Assembly: GCF_036588685.1 (NCBI RefSeq)
Contig: NC_086382.1
Span: 60,778,987 to 60,842,986 of the forward strand
From: Mytilus trossulus
Taxonomy: Eukaryota > Mollusca > Bivalvia > Mytilida > Mytilidae
Length of the DNA: 64,000 bases
Direction: 5' to 3'
Shown here: positions 12,801-20,400 of the stretch, piece by piece
Layout of the letters: each line of letters opens with the position of its first letter
Numbering within the stretch: position 1 is the stretch's first letter
Translations under genes and position numbers: made by a program
Notes under the pieces: generated by a model
Databases searched by the model: none
What the model saw: only the letters and a program-made list of their open reading frames with translations
What the model was told of the DNA's origin: nothing

Positions 12801-15800
12801 ATTCTAATGCTATAGTACAAAAAGTATTTGTATGCGTACTTTAATATCCTACATGATTCAGCAATTTTAATTTAATTTGTTTTCATTATATAACTGCTAT
12901 TTTTGGCTTTATACCATCAGAAAATATAAACCAATAAAATATATAATTAACGGTACAAATGAACCACGATTCTAATGATTCTTGCCTTAGAAAACACTTT
13001 CTAATAAACTATATATAGACTGCAATTTAAACAGACTATCCTATTTCCTATTAATGTTTGTTATCCCTAAAACGTTTTAAAAAGTTTTATAGAAAAATAT
13101 CCTGAAATCTTAATGACATATGCTTGTGATAATTTCTATTCAAATTATGACAAATTTAATCATGTTCCCTGACAGAAAGTAATTAAGTCGTTTTTCATAA
13201 ATAGCTGAAAATTTATTGTAAAGATTATGAAATTTTAATATACTTATATTACAGGTATTAAATATTTACAAAGAACTTAAAATGTGCACATAATTATGTC
13301 AATGAGTAATATAAATTTAGAGGATTTAAACAGGAACCCTTCATTTAAAGTCTAATAAACTGCTACATGTATAATACATAGTTTATTAATACAATTGGAA
13401 GAACAATAATTATTGTTACGATTCCTTTCCGAACATGGCCTTGATTCTTCAATGTATTATTAAAGTTCCACAATATTTCTTACAAAAGCCATGGAATAGT
13501 TACGATTCCTTTCCGAACATGGCCTTGATTCTACGATGTTTTATTTAAGTACCACAATATTTCTTACAAAAGCCGTGGAATAGTTACGATTCCTTTCCGA
13601 ACATGGCCTTGATTCTACGATGTTTTATTTAAGTTCCACAATATTTCTTACAAAAGCCGTGGAATAGTTACGATTCCTTTCCGAACATGGCCTTGATTCT
13701 TCAATGTTTTATTTTTAAAAGTTCCACAATATTTTATCGCTATTTTTTTGCATTTTTCCTTTAATCTTTTTTGTGATAATTTTTCATATCATACTTCTCG
13801 CTTGAGATGGAAAATAATTGCTAGAAACTAAAAGGCATGTGGCATTGCTAATGAAATTGACATGAAATTGACAACATCGTCATCGGTAAAATAGCAATTA
13901 ACAGATTATCATTGGTCATCTCAACTTGATTGCCCTTCTCTCTTTCACCGTCTTAGCTTAAGCGAGAAAATCAATCTCACAGAGATGATCAACAATAATC
14001 TATAACTAAATGCCTTTTCAAAATGCATGTAACCATGGTCAGTAAGTAATATGCATTGTTTTTCCTGAATAATTGATTGATTAGTTGGTTTCTTCATGTC
14101 CAGTGGCAAATATTTTCCTTAAAAGAAAAGCAGTATTTGACTTTGAGGGGAATGCACCATGCCAATTGCTTATGTTAAAATCTGGGATAAAAAAGATAAA
14201 CTAAGTTCTTATCATGAGTGGACATATAATCATAGCTTATGTACACTATTGAGAAGAAGTTTCTTCTAAAATATGACCAGAAAACACCACTTAAGAACTA
14301 TATCTAACATTTTAAAGTGTACTTATACATTTATAAATATCACAATGCTACAAGTACCAAACAGATAAGAGACTCTCCAAAACTTAGTGAAGGCGAAAAG
14401 TGGGTTCATTTATATTTTTTGGAGTTTAATGTGACATCTATTTTCAGTGAACTAGTGCACATTTTGTTTAGAGGCTAGTTGAAGCCCGCTTTAGGGTGTA
14501 GGATTGTCTCACTGTGTTGAAGACCGATTGGTGTCATCTAGTTGGGTTGCTTTCTCTTTAATACATTCCTCATCTCAATTCTCAATTTTACATTGTGTTA
14601 AAAACAATTATTTGCTGTGTGAGTGAAAAGCATGAATTATTCACTGCCTATCTATCATACAATATCTTTGAACTAAATTCAAAATTATCTACTACTTTAA
14701 ATTCATAAAAAAATATTGAGATTTATTGAGAACTGAAAACTAATTATTGTGATTTCATGAAAATCTGCATACAAATATCAAAATGCGAGTTCTATTATTG
14801 AGATCATAACCCAGCCCAATTATTCTCAATAATTAAAACCTCAACAAAATTTCAGAATTTACTGTTTTTAAGGAAGACAGAGACTGCATGTACAGTTTGG
14901 TCATACAATGGTTGAATAGTCTTATAAAACTAAAAAGCAACTACCAAACACAAAATATAAAATACCTGTCATTAGCTGGCCCATTGTACAGTTCTTCTTT
15001 ACTGGCCTGTAACAGTTTATACTTTCTTATACTCTTGGTTGATCTTTTCTTTGGAACTGAACACAGCTTTGGTAGACTGGCTATAGATTTGGTTCCAAAA
15101 CTTTAAAAAGTATATGAAACATATATTTGATGTAATCATTGATAAGCATTCACTACATATGCTTTATACTACCTTAGAAAAAAACCAATATACATAAAAT
15201 TCAAAGGAGAAAGTGAAAGTTTCAATGATGGGAATTTCACACATAACTGGTATGTAACAGTCTATTTGAGAATCATACATACTATGGCATATATACTGGT
15301 ATACTGGTGATATTGGATTTTAAATAACAGAATTTTGCAAAATGGGTTAGATTTTTTCCTAATATTGACATTCATTACCTCCAAGCATTCTCAAGTTTAT
15401 CTCAGTTCAAAATAAATTAATTTTACGAGTTATTTCCCCTTTTTCTTAATTTTTTTTGGGGAAAAGGGGGTGATATATTTTATGATATTTCTTTTGTAGA
15501 ATATTACAATAAATTTCAAATTCTGATTACCAAACAAGTTTTACCTGATACTGGTGTCATTTTTGTGAATAATGATGTGGTTGTCTTGTAGAATTTCTGG
15601 TAATCTGACACGACGGACCACTTTGTTTTGTTCCTTAACTTCATCATCCATATGGAAATAAGCACTCTTAACTCTGTAATAATTATCCTCTCTGTGGAGC
15701 TGTACTCGTCTCTAGAAAATAGACGAACGACAGATTGATGATATGTACACTTGCCTTACTATAAATTGAGGGAAAACTTTTATAATAATTAAAAATTAAG

Positions 15801-17372
15801 GGTTTCTGATAATTAAGGTACATGTGGTAAATAATAGTTTTTGTTATATAAATTTAATGAGGCATTTTGTTCTTTTTATATTCAATATTTTTTAAGCATC
15901 AACCTTACATCTGGGGATCTGTAACAAAATTTGATCAGGCATAATAATCTTCTATGTGAAAAAGAAGTGCAACACAATATTTATTTGAAATTACAACTTT
16001 CAATGCCAACGTCATCAAATGTTAGATGTTTTTAGAATTTTCCCACATCTCTTTTCATTCATCATTCTAAATGTTTAATGAATAAAAATTTTAAATAGTT
16101 AGTCTTTTCATCATTTATATGGTGTTGAAATCAGCGTGTAAGGCCATTCCCCCTTTCTTCATCTTGACAGATAATAAAGAATTCCATATTCATTCATGTA
16201 TTTGTCTCTTAATAATCTGAAGTTGTATGCTAAATCACAGCATGAAGGTTCATATAAGTTGTCTATTTTCCAATATGTATAAAATACTTCCCTTTCAATC
16301 ATTCCATGTATATGTAAATAAAATAAGTAGATCTCACAGTATGCTAATCCTAAACAGTTTTGTATACAAATGTGACACTTTTCTTAAACATTACAAATCA
16401 AATAAATAATGCATTGATCCAAAGATAATCTGTGTAAAGTTCGTAACTGCTTCAGTAATGATTTTAAACAGATTGGAATAAAATAAAACTGTAATGTTAG
16501 CAAAGACTGGATAACATAACTATTAAATCTCAGACAAGGATGAATATATATTTCGAACTAAGAATTGGCCCAAATCAGTTTTTTTTTTTTTGTCACTATG
16601 TAACCAAAATGTTATGTTAAAAACACCTACAAATTGCAAGATCCTTAGATTTGAAATGTTCATCAAATAATGAGAAAAACATTTTGAATTCAGATTTAAA
16701 AATATATATTGGTCCACATGATATACTGACCTTGACCTCTCTTGTTGTATGCGTGCTGACAGGTGTGAACTCTGTCTCTGGGAACTGTTTCTGAGCTGTA
16801 TACATAAAATCTCTATGTTGATGTGGCTGCATTACAGTATATAGAAACTGAAATTGTTGGTGATTACTTCTCCTTAAAAGGGCCTCTATCAACTGGCATC
16901 TCTGAAAGAAAAGTCAAGTGTTATAATACAACAGATAATTAATTTACTTAATTAAAGATAAAGAGAAGGAATCAGCTGTTGATCATTTGGTAAAATAACA
17001 GCCAAGTTTGTATTAAAACAAGGTCACCTTATCTCTAATTTCTTTTTTAACTTCATGGGGCTTTCCCTCCCACAAACACAGCCCTGACCCTATGTGGGAG
17101 CTAGCCCCTTCATTAACATTAAATCTTGGATCTGTGTCAGTACACAGCTTTCTACTGTAAAACAAACAGATTTGAGGGAAGAGCAATATTAGGATATCAA
17201 AATTACAAAGTTGATAAAATTGAGAATGGAAATGGGGAATGTGTCAAAGAGACAACAACCCGACCAAATAAAAAAACAACAGCAGAAGGTCACCAACAGG
17301 TCTTCAATGTAGCGAACTTGTATCATACAACATTGCTAATTACTACATGGGATTACAGTTTATGAAAGTAAC

Positions 17373-17404
<32 letters not shown>

Positions 17405-20400
17405 CTATCAATGCATTTATCCTGGGTTGCCCCCTTCACCCTTTTTCAAAATGGCTGGTTCAGCCCCTGAGTGCTCTATATATGTCTATATGTATTAAAA
17501 TTTACCGTGCATGAAAGAAACAATAAGGAAAAGGCCTGGTACAGAGATAACAACATTTTAAGTGCTTTTTTTACATTGTATGACACCTCTCCAATTGTAT
17601 AATTGTACTAACAAATTCAATATTTCTTGCAAAATAATTGATCTAAGTTCAATTGTTATATGTTTTATCATAAAGTATAAAGTGTGTAAATATTTGGACT
17701 TATTGATTGCAAAATGAAATTACTTTATTAAATTCTCCATAACACCAAAACAGATTAAGGTGCCAAATTCTTATATTTAATGCAGTAATAAAGAGAAAAG
17801 TAAATATAAGTATTAAAGATATTAAATATCCTCTATGACTGTAATTTTTTTTGATTATCATGTCTTTAATACCCATTAGTATACAAAATAATACTTCAAC
17901 TGTTGTCATAATATGATCTGAGGGTCCAAGATTATTAAATTTTAACAAAACATTTTATTATCAAATTAACACTGGTATTTTCATATTTAATTTTTATCAT
18001 GAAACTTAAGAAATAGCCAATGCTGTCTGCAAATCAATCCATAAAAGTTTATATGATCAAACTTCCAAACAAATATAATCAATTGCTTTAAAATCACAGT
18101 GTTTTTAACTTTTATTATGTCATTTTTCTATAATCTTTCTGTGGAGCCGAAAATTGGTACTTGGTGACAAAAGTTCAAAGTTTGTGCAGCAATATTCACG
18201 ATCTTTTTGGCATAATGTTTGAGAGTTCTGCAGATCAATTAAAGGGAGGCTTTACATCAAGGCTAGGGTCACAGGAGGGTGATATCTTTTTAAAAAAAAA
18301 GTAATTTTGAATATAATTCTGATAGATTTATTAAACATCATTAATCACCAAACAATTACACAATTTCCTGGCAGTTTATTTTTATTGGTGGAGATAGAAA
18401 ACCAGTGAGTGTGTAACCAACCTTTGGAAATTTGGTAGAAAAACTAATAATGGTAATTATTGAATGCACTTGCAATGTGCTGGATTCAAACTAGCAATTT
18501 CAGTGTTGGGAGGCTGGTAAAATACAGTAGTGTGACTACTAAGAGTCCAATTAGCCATCAAGGCAGCTCTGAATCTAATTCTGACGATCGTAGTTTAAAA
18601 CTGTATGGTTAGAACATGAAATTGCATTAAAATTGTCTATCTGAATTGTTTTGTCAATATATCATGAATTTTGCATAGTCTATTAAAAGTATGTAGTGAT
18701 ATTCATACACAGTAAATCCAAATATAATGTTTCCGTTAATTTCCACCTTTTTTGTTTTCAAAAATATACCTTTGCTATTGAGCTAGACTAATATCAATAT
18801 TTTAATTAAGTTTCTACAACAAGTGTCATTCTATATCATGTTGTAACAACATAAAATCAATGTTTATCCCTGTAACACTGAAAATAAAACGGCCAGAAAA
18901 AATATTTAATTCTACAAAATTGCTTACTTAAAACGGCAATAAAATGGTAGTTTATTGATTATTTCATTTACTTAATAATTGTACTTGATAATTGGAATCA
19001 TATATCTCTATTTTAAGTTTAAGATAAAGATTTGGAACATAAAATGGTTTTTTAACCTATTTAATGTTGTGACGAACATATTGTAAAATAATTAATTGTA
19101 CCTAAACCCTTTCCTCCATTGAATTTTTTTTTTTGCATACTTGATTCGCATAGGATTTTTTCAATAAAATGCTGAACATATGCTTTGAAGCATTAAGGCA
19201 TTGCGAAAAAACAAATATTTCATCAAATAAATTGAAGTAGGATATTCCTATGATATTCCTTTTCATATTGGATACAAATTTTATTAATTCAACTGCAAAC
19301 ACTTTGTAGTCAAAGTGTTTCAACTGAGGTACTACACAGGCGTCAAAAGGCGTCATTATGGAGTAAGGGGGGTGGCGTCAAAAGGCGTCATTATGGAGGA
19401 AAGGGTTAATTAACAGGATATCTTAAAGCAAAAGTGTCTCTCATATACAATTCAGGGATAGAACTTAAGACTTGGGCAAAAGTAGCCCACAGCTTTTAAA
19501 ATTTCGTAGGTAGCCAACATAACAAATCCTATACAAGAAAAGCAGAAATTAAAGTAGCCCACACCAAATTTTAGGGGCCAATGGCCTTTGGCCCCTGCTA
19601 ATTTCATACCCTGGTATATATTACAGTATCTTACTTTGTGTGTTCATAGCAAGCAAAGGGTAATTTTAAAACATTGCTTTGAGGTTCAAGTATAACACTC
19701 TGCATAACATTTATAATAGTTCTTACTTCACAACCACTTGTATTATTGTAAAGGAAAGCCAGAGTGAGGAAGAGACAATTCAGATGTTGGCATATTGTAT
19801 CGACACTTGTTGAAGACTAATGCCATCAAGATGCCTTTTTTTGTAATTTTTTATTAGGTTGCTGTTTCAATAAGGTATGTGTATAGCCCACAACTCCTTG
19901 TATGCATATCTGTGAATTGTAGTTATATACCATTTCAGATCACCTCAACTGTTTAGTTTGTTGGTGTTCAAAACCACTTTCCACAACCTTGGCTTTATGC
20001 ATATCACAGTGGTAAGTTTTTATTTTTGGAGGACATTAGAGAGCCAGGTTAGAACCACTGACTTTCAGGAGGAACTATGGTAATTCTAGTCAATGAAGTT
20101 GGGAGTCAAACAAACCTTGACACAATCAGGGTTTGATCTAACAACCTCAGAGTTAACATGCTAGTTATTACTATAATAGATGAAGTACTTAGCAACTCAG
20201 GCATCGAGACTCCTCACCTCATAATCATCCATATAGAAAAAATAAAAATGGAAAGATAGACCTGGTCTATCTTGGTTCATCTTGCATACTTACTGTATCC
20301 CCCTTAAATAAAACAGAAAGCAAAGAAATTGTTTAAATAATTGAAAAGTGGCATTTAACACTAATTTTACAAACAACCATTACAACAGACAAAAGTGTCA

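Noticed and set aside
19102..19356. 84-codon minus-strand frame (MTPFDACVVPQL...)
   Set aside because: Exactly bounded by an inverted-repeat element; no similarity recognised. Kept as part of the repeat rather than as a gene.
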